Below are positions 10,584 to 21,392 of a stretch of 53,557 nucleotides of DNA, one piece after another (within the stretch, counting starts at the first letter, position 1; every line of letters starts with the position of its first letter). The notes below the pieces were generated by a model, which saw only the letters and a program-made list of their open reading frames with translations, ran no database searches and was not told where the DNA came from. Origin of the DNA: Mastigamoeba balamuthi (Eukaryota; Evosea; Mastigamoebida; Mastigamoebidae). The stretch lies in assembly GCA_902651635.1 (NCBI GenBank), contig CACRSC010000104.1, positions 35,837 through 89,393 on the forward strand, in the 5' to 3' direction. Position numbers and translations under genes: made by a program.

Positions 10584-12905
10584 ATGTTGGCAGGGAGGGA
10601 CCCTGCTGACCTGGCCGAGCAGCCGCAGCAGCAGACCCCCGCCACCTGGCCACCACCTGTGCTGCTCCTGCTCTTCGAGTGCCAGCACTGGTGGCGCAAG
10701 GAGGCAATCGGGCCCGTCGCCATCGCACTGTGCGATGAGGGGATCCCGGGGGCCCTCGCGGACCTGCACTCGCGTGCCAAGTGGGAGCAGGCCACTGACG
10801 CAAACTTCATCAGGCACTCCCACTTCAGCCAGCAGCTGACGAGCACGCTGGTGGCCAGCATGCTGGCGTGCTCTGCCGCTCTGTCGGACCCTGAGGCTGC
10901 TCCGCCAAGTGCAATGCCCACAGATGTCGCGGCACACGGCGGTCTCGCGGGCATGACTTTCACGGGCGGCAAGGGGCGCCCGATCGCGGGCTGCCTGCGC
11001 GACGTGCAGTGGTCCTGGCAGTGGGCCACCTGGGGCAACCCCGAGATGGCGCAGTGCCTCGCGAACGGGGTCCCATGGCGCAGCGACCTCGCAGAACTGG
11101 CATCGGCCTTCTTCGCGAACTGCCGCTCCATCGACCGCTACGCGCAGCAGACCAGGGACGAGGTCTCCTCCCTGTGGGCCATGCGGGCAGTGGGCGTGTA
11201 CAACGCCACCATGGTTGCCAAGTACGGGTACCCACGCGTGATCGCGCTGCTGCACATGAAAGAACAGGCCGGCAAGCTCCGCCTCTGCTTCAACTCGCGC
11301 TACACCAACAAGTGCGATGGCTCGGAAAAGGTTCACTTCTTCTCACTCGATGACATCCGCCGCACGATGCTCAAGCACGAGCTGTTTGGCAAGATCAATG
11401 TGCGCTCTGGGTACTACCACATCACGGTGCCCGAGGCTGACGCCCCATGGCTGTGCTTCTCGCTCGACGGCATCATCTACTACTGGCGCTGCGTCATGTT
11501 CGGCATGCGCTCAGCACCGCGCTGGTTCACGTGTATGATCGCGGTGATTGTCACCATCCTGCGGGTGGTGCTGGGCTGCCCGCTGATCGTGTACATTGAC
11601 AACTTCGTCCTCTTCCTAGGCGACAACCCGGGCCATGCGCAGCAGTGCTGGGAGGCGGCGTGGGCAATCCTTCTCGCGTTCGGACTTGTCGTGGTGGTCG
11701 ACAAGGCCTGCCCCCCAGCCCCGCGCATCAAGGCCCTCAGCCTGGCCCTCGACTCTATGCTCCTGTGCATAGAGCTCTCAGCAGCGCGGGCCGGCAAGCT
11801 CCGCATGGGCACCTCGGCAGTGCTGGCACAGCAGGCCGGGGCGTATGTGCCTGCCCGGGCCCTCGCGCACCTGGCGGGGCACCTGTGCTCGTCGTCAGCG
11901 GGCCTGTGGTATGGGCGCCGTCTCGCCCAGCTGCTGTATGACCTGCTGTGCCCCCTTGACTTTGAGGCCCTGCGTGTGATGCACGTGGCCCTCTCGCAAC
12001 GGGCGTGCGAGGCATGTGCCCTGCTGCTGCAGCACTGGGAGTGGCTGCTCAGCCGCGACGTGCACAAGGCTGAGCCGACGCTGTTGCTGGTGATGGACAG
12101 CACCTTGTGGCAGTGGGCGGCTACTCTGGTGCAGCCCAGCGAGGCACCACAGGGCACCGACCCACGCACCGGGCACACGGTGGCGATGCTCTGGGCCTCC
12201 AATGACGATCGCATCATCGCCGTCAAGGAGGCGTGGGCCGTGGTCCTCGGGGCTCGGGTACTGGCCCCCGACGTGTGCTGCATGCTGCTGTCAATCCGCG
12301 TTGACAACATAGTCGCGATGTACTACCTGGCGAAGGGTGGGGGCCGCGTGGCACAGCTGGTGAATGCAGCCTGGGAGCTGACCACGTGGCTGCTCAGCCG
12401 TCATGTCCGCCTCACGGGTGTGCACTGGATCCCGTCAGCGTGCAATGCCTGGGCAGACAAGCTCTCACATGAGGACCTCAATGCTGAATACAGCGTCACC
12501 GAGGGCACGTGGGCGGCCTTCCTGCAGTTCTGCGAGCACTGCCAGCTGCCAGCCCCGACCCTGGACGGCATGGCCACAGTGGAGTCGCGGCGTGTCGTGC
12601 ACTTCATCCCGTGGTTCTGGTCCCCACACCCCAGTGCAGTGGGACAGGACTTCTTTGCGACTGGGGTGTCGTCCGCCAAGGTCCTCTGGCTCTTCCCACC
12701 CGGCGGCCTGTGGGACCGCACGGCCAAGTCCGTGCACACGCACGGGCTGCACACATACATTGCCTCTGTCGGGCTGCTGCCAGTGCACCCCCACACGCCC
12801 GTGCTCTAGTGGGCCCCACACTGGGTGCGCCCACACTGCACCGTCAGCACTGCAGGCACCCCCTTCGCGGGCCACCAGCTGTGGGTGACCTCGGTCGGCC
12901 TCTAA
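10584..12905 (+). pseudogene. pol: DIRS reverse transcriptase and RNase H
   Basis: ATG at 10584. Reverse transcriptase: KLRLCFNSRYTNK, motif A KINVRSGYYHITVPE (Asp expected at Asn, codon 11397-11399), FGMRSAPRWFTCMI, motif C VYIDNFVLF (YxDD expected; Asn codon 11601-11603). RNase H: VMDSTLWQWAATL, KEAWAVVLGARVL, IRVDNIVAMYYLAKGGGR, GVHWIPSACNAWADKLSHE, so its acidic residues look complete. The frame meets TAG at 12807-12809 and TAA at 12903-12905 and is otherwise in phase with the recombinase downstream, so the two were once one polyprotein. Two of the three catalytic Asp residues of the polymerase are Asn, which should abolish synthesis. Confidence 0.85.
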
Positions 12906-13754
12906 TGCAGCGCCCTGCATGCAGCCGGGGACCGCGCACAGCAGCTGCGACTCGCAGGCTGGGCCCCGCGCACGATCAAGAACTACGCAGCGGGCATGCG
13001 CTTCTTCAAGCGCTGGTACGAGACCAACATGGGCCTGCTGACAGTCGAGCTGCTCGAGTGCTTCTTCATTGACTGCTTCGACGGCGGTGTGCGCTACGAG
13101 ACCATCAACCCCGTGCGCAGCTGGCTGCGCCTCTGCGACCGCGTTCTCAGCATCATGAGGGAGCGGAGCGTGGCGGTGCACCAGCACATCAAGGAGCTCC
13201 TGCGGGGCTACCGCAACATCTCCCTGGCCCAGCACTTCGCGCACACATGGCCCATCACGTGTGAGCGCGCGCGGGTGGCCTGTATAACCATGAAGGGCGA
13301 GGCGATGGCCACGGTCATCATGATCAGCTATGCATTTCTGCTGTGCTGGAGCGAGGCCGCTGACATATGGGAGGGCCGCGGCCACGTGGTGCGTGGGCCA
13401 CGTGGCTACACCCTGTACCTCGATCGTAGCAAGACAGACATACTGGCCCAGGGCACGTCCACGTTCTTCCCGTTTGAGTCCCTCTTGGGCGAGTGGCTCT
13501 CGAGGGTGGAGTGGGCCCTCGCGCGCATCCGCGCCCCGGCCCCCCTCGCGGCGGACGTCAACAGCCACCTCAAGGCTGTGCTCAGGCAGCAGGCTCGCTT
13601 CCACGGGCTCCGCCACAGGCGCTGCTCCGATCTCCTCGCTGCCAACACCCCGAAGAGCGAGCTGCAGGAGCTGGGGCGCTGGTGTTCGGTCAAGGCAATG
13701 ATGCTGTACTGCCACGCCGAGAGCATCGAGCAGCAGTTCATGCCAGAAGCCTGA
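12906..13754 (+). pseudogene. DIRS tyrosine recombinase
   Basis: Same frame as the reverse transcriptase, after two stops; the first ATG is at 12996. Motifs seen: HGLRHRRCSDLLAANTPKSE (box II His-x-x-Arg), LGRWCSVKAMMLYCH (Trp and the nucleophile Tyr). Box I reads AFLLCWSEAADIW where LRxSE is expected, so the first catalytic Arg is Cys (codon TGC at 13344-13346, one CpG-to-TpG step from CGC). The enzyme would integrate circular cDNA without target duplication. It is inactive as read. It ends in TGA at 13752-13754. Confidence 0.8.
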
Positions 13755-14410
13755 ATGCCGTGCCTCCTGCGCGTTGTTCAGTGGCGCACAGCACCTGGTT
13801 ATTGCCTCTGGGAGTTTCAACAGGGTTGGCCGCTTCACGGATCAGGAAGGGTGGGTGGGAGTCTTCCTACTTCTGCCCCGGAGCTGAGCAGCGTGACTGG
13901 GTTTGGCTGTGGCCTCGAGCCCCCACCAGTTGGCACCTCAGTCTCAAAGCACCCCACGGCGCGCTTCGGTGGCCCTGGCCTGCGAGGTTCCAGGAGTTTC
14001 CCTCTGGGGACCTCTGGGCCTGCGCGGTACTGCACGGAGGGCACAGTTGCTGAGGGGCAAAGGTGCCTCTACTCCTCAGTTCCAGTTCCCAAGGTTCTGC
14101 CAACCCACATATGATCGTGTCGCAGACACGCCGTCCCCCCCACTCAAGCAGACAATAAGGAGACAGCTCGGTTTCTCTTACCATGTTTGAACAGAGGTTA
14201 AAACGAATTTTTAAAACTGTCAAAATGTGAAAAAGGAAATAATCAGAAAACAGCAAAAAAGTAACGAAAAAGAGAGAGCAATGACAAAAAAAAAGATGAT
14301 AGAAACAAGAACATCACAATTTGAAAAGGATGAGGGTGTATTTGAAGGCAGAAAAACAAGAAAAAGAAGGCAGAGATAAATGAAAAAACCCAGTATGAAT
14401 TTGAACAAAT
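13755..14410. other. Non-coding gap after the DIRS element
   Basis: 13755-14160 is GC-rich and could be the 3 prime non-coding end of the DIRS element; I found no match to its 5 prime flank. 14160-14410 is A-rich, with no coding evidence. The composition change at about 14160 probably marks the element boundary. Confidence 0.35.
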
Positions 14411-14426
14411 TAATCGCTGGTGATAA
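14411..14426. repeat. 16-bp palindrome, version 1
   Basis: TAATCGCTGGTGATAA, an imperfect form of TTATCACCGGTGATAA, downstream of gene A. Confidence 0.6.
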
Positions 14427-15033
14427 TTGTAAAACATATGTAGAAAACAGCAAGAGAATTATAACAACGAAGTTATATTTTATTTAGACTTTGTGTCAGT
14501 GTGAAGCAGAGTGTGATGTGAGCCAGGTCTCAAATTGACCTGGCCGAATGAACTCAGTGTCTGTAGACGTTAATGATACAAGAAACTTACTGGCCTTGGC
14601 TATCACCCACTGCTGTAGCATACCTCTTCTCGTTATCAGCGACTTGCGAGAAGTCAGTTTGTAGCTCATCAGTATGCAGGAACAGCATATCACAGCATGC
14701 AGCCCCAGTTGCTCTATGTTCCACCTGCTATCATGCAGGGACTCCCATATAGTAACAAGTGAATTAGCTGGGACCAGCCCCACTGGCTCAATGTGCTGCA
14801 CTACACAGAATGTGGGATGCCCCTCTATGGATCCCCTGAACACTGCAAGGTGCCCCCCAACAAGCAGCAGCTGATCCCCAGGATCTGAGAATGGTAGCTG
14901 TGCCTTCTTCTTAGGTCTCAGGGCCATTGAGAGGTAGGGTGCAATCGCTGGTGCACAGAGAATGCTTGGGTCCGGCTGTGCTTCGAGCGACCTTAGAAAC
15001 TATGTAGTGAAGACATCATCACCCTGCTCAGTC

Positions 15034-15049
15034 TTATCACTGGCAATAA
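15034..15049. repeat. 16-bp palindrome in a gene A intron
   Basis: TTATCACTGGCAATAA. It lies in the intron of gene A that begins GTACGTTTC (read on the minus strand) after TFIDPL. The homologous intron of the second gene A copy carries a palindrome of the other version at 23909-23924. Confidence 0.65.
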
Positions 15050-16430
15050 GAAAAATGAGATACAAAAGTAGAAACGAAACGAAACGTACCAGTGGATCAA
15101 TAAAGGTCTGGATGCGAACCTCCTCTCGGTTCAGCAGAGTCTGCCACCAAGCAGCTGATGCTGCAGTGAACTGCAGCCGTCCCTGCTGCAGGAATGCTGT
15201 GACAGCATTCCTATCAAACCAGTCCCAGTTGGCCTCGTGCCACATCACAACAGACCCTGGTGGAAACGTGGAGAAAATGGGCCTGGCAGTCTCTGACCAC
15301 TCGTGGCCCCAGTTGTGTGTGCAGTACGTGTATACTGGCAAGAAAACACCACCAATAAGAGCCTCATAGATGTGGAATCCATGAAGCTCTCCCAGGGATG
15401 GATAGTTGATGATAGAGGCCTCGAAGAAGCTGGCCAGCATGTAACACTTATTGAGGTAGGTCGTCTCGACTTTGAACTGCTACAGGAAGCTCTGCTTGGC
15501 CCAGGAGATAGTGAACACCTCGGGCACCTCTGGCATGGACATGACATTGTTGCAGCGGAAGTACTTGGAGGGGCTGCTAAAGCACTGGTCCAGCTCGTAG
15601 AAAACAAATGCTTCATCAACAAACCCGCAGTGCACCAGGAAGCCCAGGGTGGCCATGATCACGTTGTTCTTGTTTTGGTTCTCTGGGTTGTCCAGCACTA
15701 GGGTCAGGCTACGAGGGCAGAACATGGGATGCTGTCTCAGATGCTCTACTATGTGCATCAGCAGAGTAGTGCAGACAAGGTCCTGATTCTTGGGCCAAAG
15801 GCCAGACATGGAGAGGCAGTACTTCACCGAGTGAAACGTAAAGTCCAGCACCCCCATTACCAGAAGGGAGGGGCACTGCAGACTGCTCCAGTTGCTGTAG
15901 TTCTGACGGAGACACGGAAGAGTGGGTGCAGTCATGCTGTCTATGATCAAGCACCAACAACTGGCAGCATCTGCTCAGCACTTGATCACCTGCTGGTTGA
16001 AAATGTGCGTTCATTTTTAAAGTCATTGCGATGCTGCCTCTGGTCTTCATGAGTAGCGAGACAGATAAGGTCATCTGAATTAAGAAGGCCGTCCCAGTAC
16101 TGGGCACACTGCTGACAGACCCTGTGATCTCCCTTTCTACTTAGGCATTTGAGCCAAGGGAAATCGTTCCGCCACACATGATAAAACAGAATGACACTGG
16201 GAAAGCTGTTGACGGGCATACCCTGAACCATGAGGTTGCTGAGCAAGTCTATTCAGAAGCAGACACGTGATTGGCCTATGAGTAGATACACATGCTGGTG
16301 ATTGGCAATGAGGTCTGACTCAGAGCAGAAGTCGCCTTATGTAACAACATTGGAGGCGATGTAAGTGCAGATGAGAGAGCTCTGAAGGGCAACTGAATTC
16401 ATAGGATTGGGCCTGGAATGAAAAGTAAGA

Positions 16431-16446
16431 CTATCGCTGGTGATAA
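16431..16446. repeat. 16-bp palindrome in a 42-nt intron of gene A
   Basis: CTATCGCTGGTGATAA fills over a third of the intron complement 16413-16454, close to its 5 prime splice site. Confidence 0.65.
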
Positions 16447-16922
16447 GCTTGTACTCAATTGAATCAGAGCGAAAGTGAGACATGCACATGTTGCATGACA
16501 GTCCAGTGATAGTGACAAAGCCATTGAGGCAAACATATGTGATCCACTGTGAGTCCACTGGATACATTGTAAGACCAGACCAGATCTGTCTGTATTGCAA
16601 CTGGCTGAATAGCACAGCTGCTGTCTCTACAGTGGACATTGAGAGCCAGAACCTTCAGAGCTCTATGACAGTGAGAGAAGCGAGGTGCAGGGTGCAGAAG
16701 AAGGTGCAACATGACTTAAGCATCATGGTGACCAGGTCATCTAGCAGAGAGTCGCTCTGCAGCTTCTTCAGCTGGTGATGAATCACAAAGTGATCTGGAT
16801 CATCTGCTATGTCCTCGGCAGATAGGTGAAGCCGATCAGTGTGAGTGCATGTAAGAAGGACTTGGTGATAGCAATTGATGTTGTAAATGCCCTCAAGGGT
16901 CTCTGAAATTATGGTAAGAGTT

Positions 16923-16938
16923 TTATCACTGGTGATTG
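16923..16938. repeat. 16-bp palindrome in intron 1 of gene A
   Basis: TTATCACTGGTGATTG in the 67-nt intron complement 16903-16969. Confidence 0.65.
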
Positions 16939-17219
16939 AATGCACAAAGGGCAAGACCGGGTGTGTTACTTGGTGGGAACTCAAAGGCATTCAAGAGCAT
17001 TAGTGAAGGTAGATTGAAGCACAGCAAGCGAACAGCCTCTGCATACTCTGGGCTATGGCACATGTCTTGTGTCACTGAGAGAAGATTCCCGGTAAGCTGG
17101 ACAACAGGACAGGCTGCTGCAGTGATGGTACAGTACACAACTGGTGGCAGAGGAAGAGGCACTTTAAATATCTTCAGAAATAGCATAACAGTAGACAGAA
17201 TGTTACCCGAGGTATTCAT

Positions 17220-17787
17220 GTGCAGGTGGGGGTGTTAATCACCAGTGATAGAAGTAGAAATATCTAGATATTATTAGATATTAGAAATATCTAAAGATAT
17301 TCAAATAGATTCATTATTATAACTTATCTGCCAAGTAGCAAGTGCACCTTGAAGTCAACATATGGCACTTCACTCCCAGAGAAAGACTTATAAAATGAAT
17401 AAACTCTTAAAATATCTTGTGCGTGACATAAACGTGACGTCATCACTAAATATCTTTGTCGAAAAAATCGAAAAACATCGTTTTCTTCACACTAAATATC
17501 CTTGTTGCTTAGTTTTATTGCCGGCGATAAACAACATTGTGAGAGACTAAAGTAAGTCATCGCTGGTGATAAGATGCTTGTTATTATTCACAAATAGTAT
17601 ATGGTCTTATTGTAGCTGTATATCTGCTTACTTTATTGCCGGTGATAAAGAATTGATAATTAATAATGGTTTGGGCAATGCTGTTTCCTCCTTTGTTAAT
17701 GCTACACTGTTTAATCACTGGCAATAAAACAGGCTTATTGTTCTATCTCAGGCAAAAACAGTCGGAAAAACAGTTGAAGACACCAGA
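17220..17787. promoter_or_regulatory. Divergent intergenic region with five palindromes
   Basis: AT-rich stretch between gene A (minus) and gene B (plus). Copies of the palindrome lie at 17235-17250 (TTAATCACCAGTGATA), 17515-17530 (TTATTGCCGGCGATAA), 17557-17572, 17633-17648 (TTATTGCCGGTGATAA) and 17712-17727. Spacings of 42, 76 and 79 bp between the last four suggest a cluster of binding sites. An alternative is that unrecognised first exons and introns lie here. No TATA box was assigned. Confidence 0.5.
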
Positions 17788-18229
17788 TGAAGAAGGGGAA
17801 GAAGAAGGAAGAGTCCTTCTTCACAATAGAGGCAGACTGAAAGAAGGAAGCCTCAGAGAAGATAAAGGAGGAAAAGAAGAAGGAGCATGAAGAGCAGGCG
17901 AAGGAAGTGTGCAAGAGCATCGAGCAAAGCTGATTAGCTGTGACAGAGGCAGAGAACAACTTCAATCACCAACTTCTTCTGCTGCTCTTCCCCAACACTG
18001 TAACTGGTAATGTCACAAAGTCATACATTGACTTAACACTGCTTCTTAAAGAGACCAAGGGGACAATTGACACAAAGAGAGCAGTAGTCCAGCCAAAGCT
18101 GTTTGGCATCACATCAACCCTGAGTGTACTGGCAATAACAGTCTCCTACCAAGTTGAAGACATCCCTGCAATTCCGGAGGGAGGGGCTTCCACGTGGGGG
18201 ATTGTCTGCTGGGACCACATCAACAATGG

Positions 18230-18370
18230 TAAGTACCCATGTTGGGCATGCGGCACTCATCAACATGCAGCCCCGTGGCCATCAGCACATTGACGACCTC
18301 GGCACTGTCCCCATGTATCACTGCACTCAGCATGCTCAGGCCCCCAGGCGTGCTTGCCCACGTTTTCTCA
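18230..18370 (-). pseudogene. Ankyrin-repeat fragment
   Basis: The minus strand reads GGLSMLSAVIHGDSAEVVNV then LMATGLHVDECRMPN, the outline of one ankyrin unit (A-x-x-xGD-x-x-xV-x-x-L-x-x-G). It ends at a GTACTTACC donor-like site near 18240. It lies antisense inside the presumed 5 prime part of gene B, so it is an insertion or a relic. It resembles the fragment at 7.7 kb. Confidence 0.4.
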
Positions 18371-18782
18371 TTTTTCCAGATTTTGATAAAATCGCATTTT
18401 CCCATTGATTTTCGTGTTTTCAACTCATTTTTCTTGTTTAAAACACGTTTTTCAACCGGAATTTATACTACTTTTGTGCAATTTTGACCATAGCAAAAAC
18501 TGGGATTTGCAAAGGGGTACTTAGAGATGCAGACTCCTTGCGAGTGGTCATGCTTGCCAAACAAATCAAGTCCCATGGGTGAATGAGGTTTGCTGGGCAG
18601 GTAGTTGTTCTGGAGATTAGGGCCCCAGACAAGAAGAACGTCTTTCGTATCTGCAGCATGGCTATTGCTTACACCAAGAGACCTGGAGAGGCCGTCAATT
18701 TCACTGTACCACCATTTGATGAAGTGCGATACATGTGCCTGGATGGCAACACATGGCGTCTCATTGCTTCTCACCTGAACAT

Positions 18783-18823
18783 GTGTGAATTTATCACCAG
18801 TGATCAATCTTAACTGTGTGCAG
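18783..18823 (+). other. 41-nt intron of gene B with palindrome
   Basis: GTGTGAAT...GTGTGCAG. Splicing rejoins ATG (Met) across the junction and keeps phase. It contains TTATCACCAGTGATCA at 18791-18806. Confidence 0.6.
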
Positions 18824-19425
18824 GAGAGAGATAATGGGCAAGGTCATAGTTGTGGAGATTGTGATGACTGATGTTGTTCTCACTGACGACCAGATCCTTG
18901 TGCTGTCACGTGGACTTCAGGCTACTGTGCACACACATGCCTCAGACCACTTCTTCACCTATGTCAAGTGGGCTACTCAAATGATCTGCTCTGTGATGCA
19001 CGAAGAGGCTGTTGAGGCAATCGTGGAAGCTGGTTCTAGAAAGATGGAAAATGAGCAGGAGCAGAAGAGCAGCAAGTCCAGAGGTGTATCCGGGTGGCAG
19101 GAAAAGAGCTTAGAGTTGAAGCACAAAGCAGCAATGGACAAGTACATAGTCGCTATGCTTCAGAGCAAGGGAGTGGTGAGTGCAACTTGTGCATACAATG
19201 GCTTCTTACAGTGTACTAGCTGTACAACGACTTCTTCAAGTCAGAGCAGAACTGTAAGAAGATGTCCCTGATCGCTATGAAGATCATCGAGTGGAGTGTG
19301 AAGTACCAGAACAAGCTGTTCAACGAGGTCAGCAAGATTCCTGGCATTGACATCATCTTGATCACCTCGTTCGAGATGTCATCCCTGTGGAAGCACCCCA
19401 TGGAGGCTGTCTTATCTATCGTCAG

Positions 19426-19466
19426 GTTATCACCGGTGATAACTGTACAACTTATATTTGTTACAG
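19426..19466 (+). other. 41-nt intron of gene B with a perfect palindrome
   Basis: The intron begins with the 18-bp perfect palindrome GTTATCACCGGTGATAAC (19426-19443), so the 5 prime splice site is the first arm of the hairpin. It ends TTTGTTACAG and rejoins an Arg codon. This is the best example of the motif. Confidence 0.7.
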
Positions 19467-20516
19467 AAAGGTGCTGGAGAGCCATCTGACAAGGAAGCAA
19501 ACCCGTCTGCTGTACAGCACCATGGAGACAGCAGCCAGTTTGTACGAAAACATCAAGACTGTGATGCGGGCCATAGACATGGCTACTCAGAAAAAACCGT
19601 CTTTCTCCGGCACCCAGCTCAAGGTTCTCCAGTCAGCCCTGCAGCAGGGCAAATTCATGGACTGTGAGGATGCCCCTACTGCAGACACCATGTGGGGCTG
19701 GGGCCCAGTGACAATTGCAGTGATGTGGGGAAGGCTAAAGACTGTGGAGGAAGTCAACCTTGCATCCGCTGTGATCGAGAAGGTGATTATGCTGGCCAAC
19801 CCATTGAAAAAGAAGAGGCTGAAGTGGAACAAGGCCCTCTACCCAGCCGAGGTCTGATTACTTCTTGGTTGACTGTACTTAGAATACAGCCACGCAGGTC
19901 TATGAGCCGATTACTCAGAGGTTCTTGGCAACCCTGAACCTCTGCTTCACCAACATATCAGCATTGAGCACAAAGTGGACAGCCATCCGCAAGCTGTACT
20001 AACCGAACCTTCTTGTTGTCGCCATGCACCAGCAGCAGAACACGGTTCTCTGCCAAGTGATAGCACTACTGAACCCGGAGGGTCTGTTCATTTTCAATGG
20101 TTGTTCCTAACAGTGGGCTCAGAGTGCACAGTTGTGAGCATATGTCCAAGCCACATGGGTCAGGTCAGCCTTGCTCTACCACAGAATCCGCCTCTGCTGC
20201 CTTCAAATACCAGACTTGAGAGAAGGTGGTTCTCAACTCCGGTGATACCACTGTTCCCAGAGAACAAGAACGTTTTCGAGCCACAGGAGAAGGACAAGAA
20301 GATCCACTATGACCTCGTAGTCCACTTCCTGACCCCATCAGCTCGACAGTCCTTCCTGGACAGCCTCAATGCGACCTTCATCTGCATGCCAGTCAATAGG
20401 ACAGAGGAGTTGTACTACTTCTCAATGCCGCACATCAAGTACGAGATGATAGCAGAACTGCTGTTGTCTGTGTACCACCACTGCAGCCCAAGGAGCAAGG
20501 AGACAGAAGTGACGAA

Positions 20517-21392
20517 CTATATCAAGGACATCTTCTTCCACTTCAACATAGTGGAGATAGGCAATCCGTTCAGGCTTAGCACACTTCGGTTTGCGTTATG
20601 CAACTGGGCATCATACCACAGGCTGTCCCGTACTTCGACCATACAGCAGGTAAAGGGCATATTCTGGATGCTGCCATGAAAGCTGCTGTTTACAGCCCAT
20701 ACTGCCATGTGTAGGTAGGCGTCCCGGGGACCGGTTCGTGCAAAGACAATGCTCCGTAGTGCGTTTTTGATCATCTTGACAGCTGCTTCAGCTTGCTCAT
20801 TGGTTTGCAGGTGGTACACAGTCGTGAAGGCATGCTGTGTGCCCAGTAGTCGCGGGACTTCCGTCATGATTTGTCCTGCCAGGTTTGCTTCTCAGTCAGA
20901 GACCAGCAGTCATGGGGTGCCCAGCTGGCACACCACACGGTCAATGAACACCTGTACACAGGCTGTAGCTGAAGTTGACGTCAACAGCTCTGCTACAGTC
21001 CACTTGGTAAATGCATTCACAAACACAATGAAGTGTTTGGCTCCCATGGTAGAGGATGCTCGCATGGGGCCTGCGAGGTCCACGTGCATGTGCTCGAGGG
21101 GTGCTCCAATTGGGATAGGGTTGAGATAGGGTCGTGGGACTTGGTGTTGTCAGGTCCGCTGGCACTGCGGGCATGTGTTGATGTACTGGATGATGCTGGT
21201 CGACTGGGCAGGCCAGAACCAATGTGGACGCAGCCGCCACAGGGTCTTCTCGATGCTCATGTAAGCTGCCAAGAAGTCGTCATGGGCCAGAGCCAGCACT
21301 GCAGCACGCAGGTTCTCCAGTAGGAAGATGGGTCGGCGAACCACAAGGCCCTCGAAGTAAAACCCGTAGCACCGTGGTCGTCCAGAAAGCAC
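20517..21392 (-). pseudogene. pol: Integrase (Ty3/gypsy)
   Basis: Zinc-binding part: LAHDDFLAAYMSIEKTLWRL, then WPAQSTSIIQYINTCPQCQ. Core: MGAKHFIVFVNAFTKW with Asn where the first catalytic Asp is usual. The next strand reads GTP-stop-LLVSD-stop-EANLAG. The family consensus has Arg at both stop positions, so TGA at complement 20910-20912 and 20892-20894 each derive from CGA. The third acidic residue is kept in YHLQTNEQAEAAVKMIKNAL. It ends near PFTCCMVEVRDS. Confidence 0.75.

Larger units (their letters stand above)
8297..13754 (+). mobile_element. DIRS-like tyrosine-recombinase retrotransposon
   Basis: The order is Gag with zinc knuckle, then reverse transcriptase/RNase H, then tyrosine recombinase, with no integrase or protease. 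This is the diagnostic DIRS-order arrangement. The element is GC-rich. It has four in-frame stops and one frameshift, plus losses at catalytic codons. I could not identify the split direct or inverted terminal repeats typical of the order. 13755-14160 may contain the 3 prime non-coding end. Confidence 0.85.
14496..17219 (-). pseudogene. Gene A: multi-exon gene of unknown family, decayed
   Basis: ATG at complement 17219. Exon 1 ends at 16970, intron complement 16903-16969 (67 nt), exon 2 begins KTLEGIYNINCYHQVLL. An exon ending HFRSDSIE joins PNPMNSVALQSSLI over a 42-nt intron (complement 16413-16454). Intron 15938-15988 or so joins to MTAPTLPCLRQNYSNW. The long exon contains FVDEAFVFYELDQCF, KYFRCNNVMSMPEVPEVFTI and HNWGHEWSETARPIF. 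The last exon (PAIAPYLSMALRPKKK onward) ends in TGA at 14496. In-frame stops: TAA complement 16337-16339, TGA complement 16253-16255, TAG complement 15480-15482. A second copy lies at 23.95-24.86 kb. I recognise no domain. Confidence 0.6.
17788..20575 (+). pseudogene. Gene B: multi-exon gene of unknown family, decayed
   Basis: A lysine/glutamate-rich 5 prime exon lies at about 17788-17933 with one TGA. Phase-consistent exons follow: about 18592-18782 (NVFRICSMAIAYTKRPGEAV), 18824-19175 (MGKVIVVEIVMTDVVLTDDQ), 19220-19425, 19467-19851 and 19898-20225, then from 20261. Introns are 41, 44, 41, 46 and 35 nt. Reading on in phase meets TAA 20000-20002, TAA 20108-20110 and TGA 20135-20137, all one C-to-T step from Gln or Arg codons, and then good coding sequence resumes (NKNVFEPQEKDKKIHYDLVV). 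At about 20575 the frame runs into the second Ty3/gypsy element. No domain was recognised. An intact relative elsewhere would give its role. Confidence 0.6.

Noticed and set aside
12465-13838. 457-codon minus-strand frame opposite the tyrosine recombinase
   Set aside because: The plus strand has recognisable recombinase motifs (HGLRH, GRW, Tyr). The reverse frame has none.
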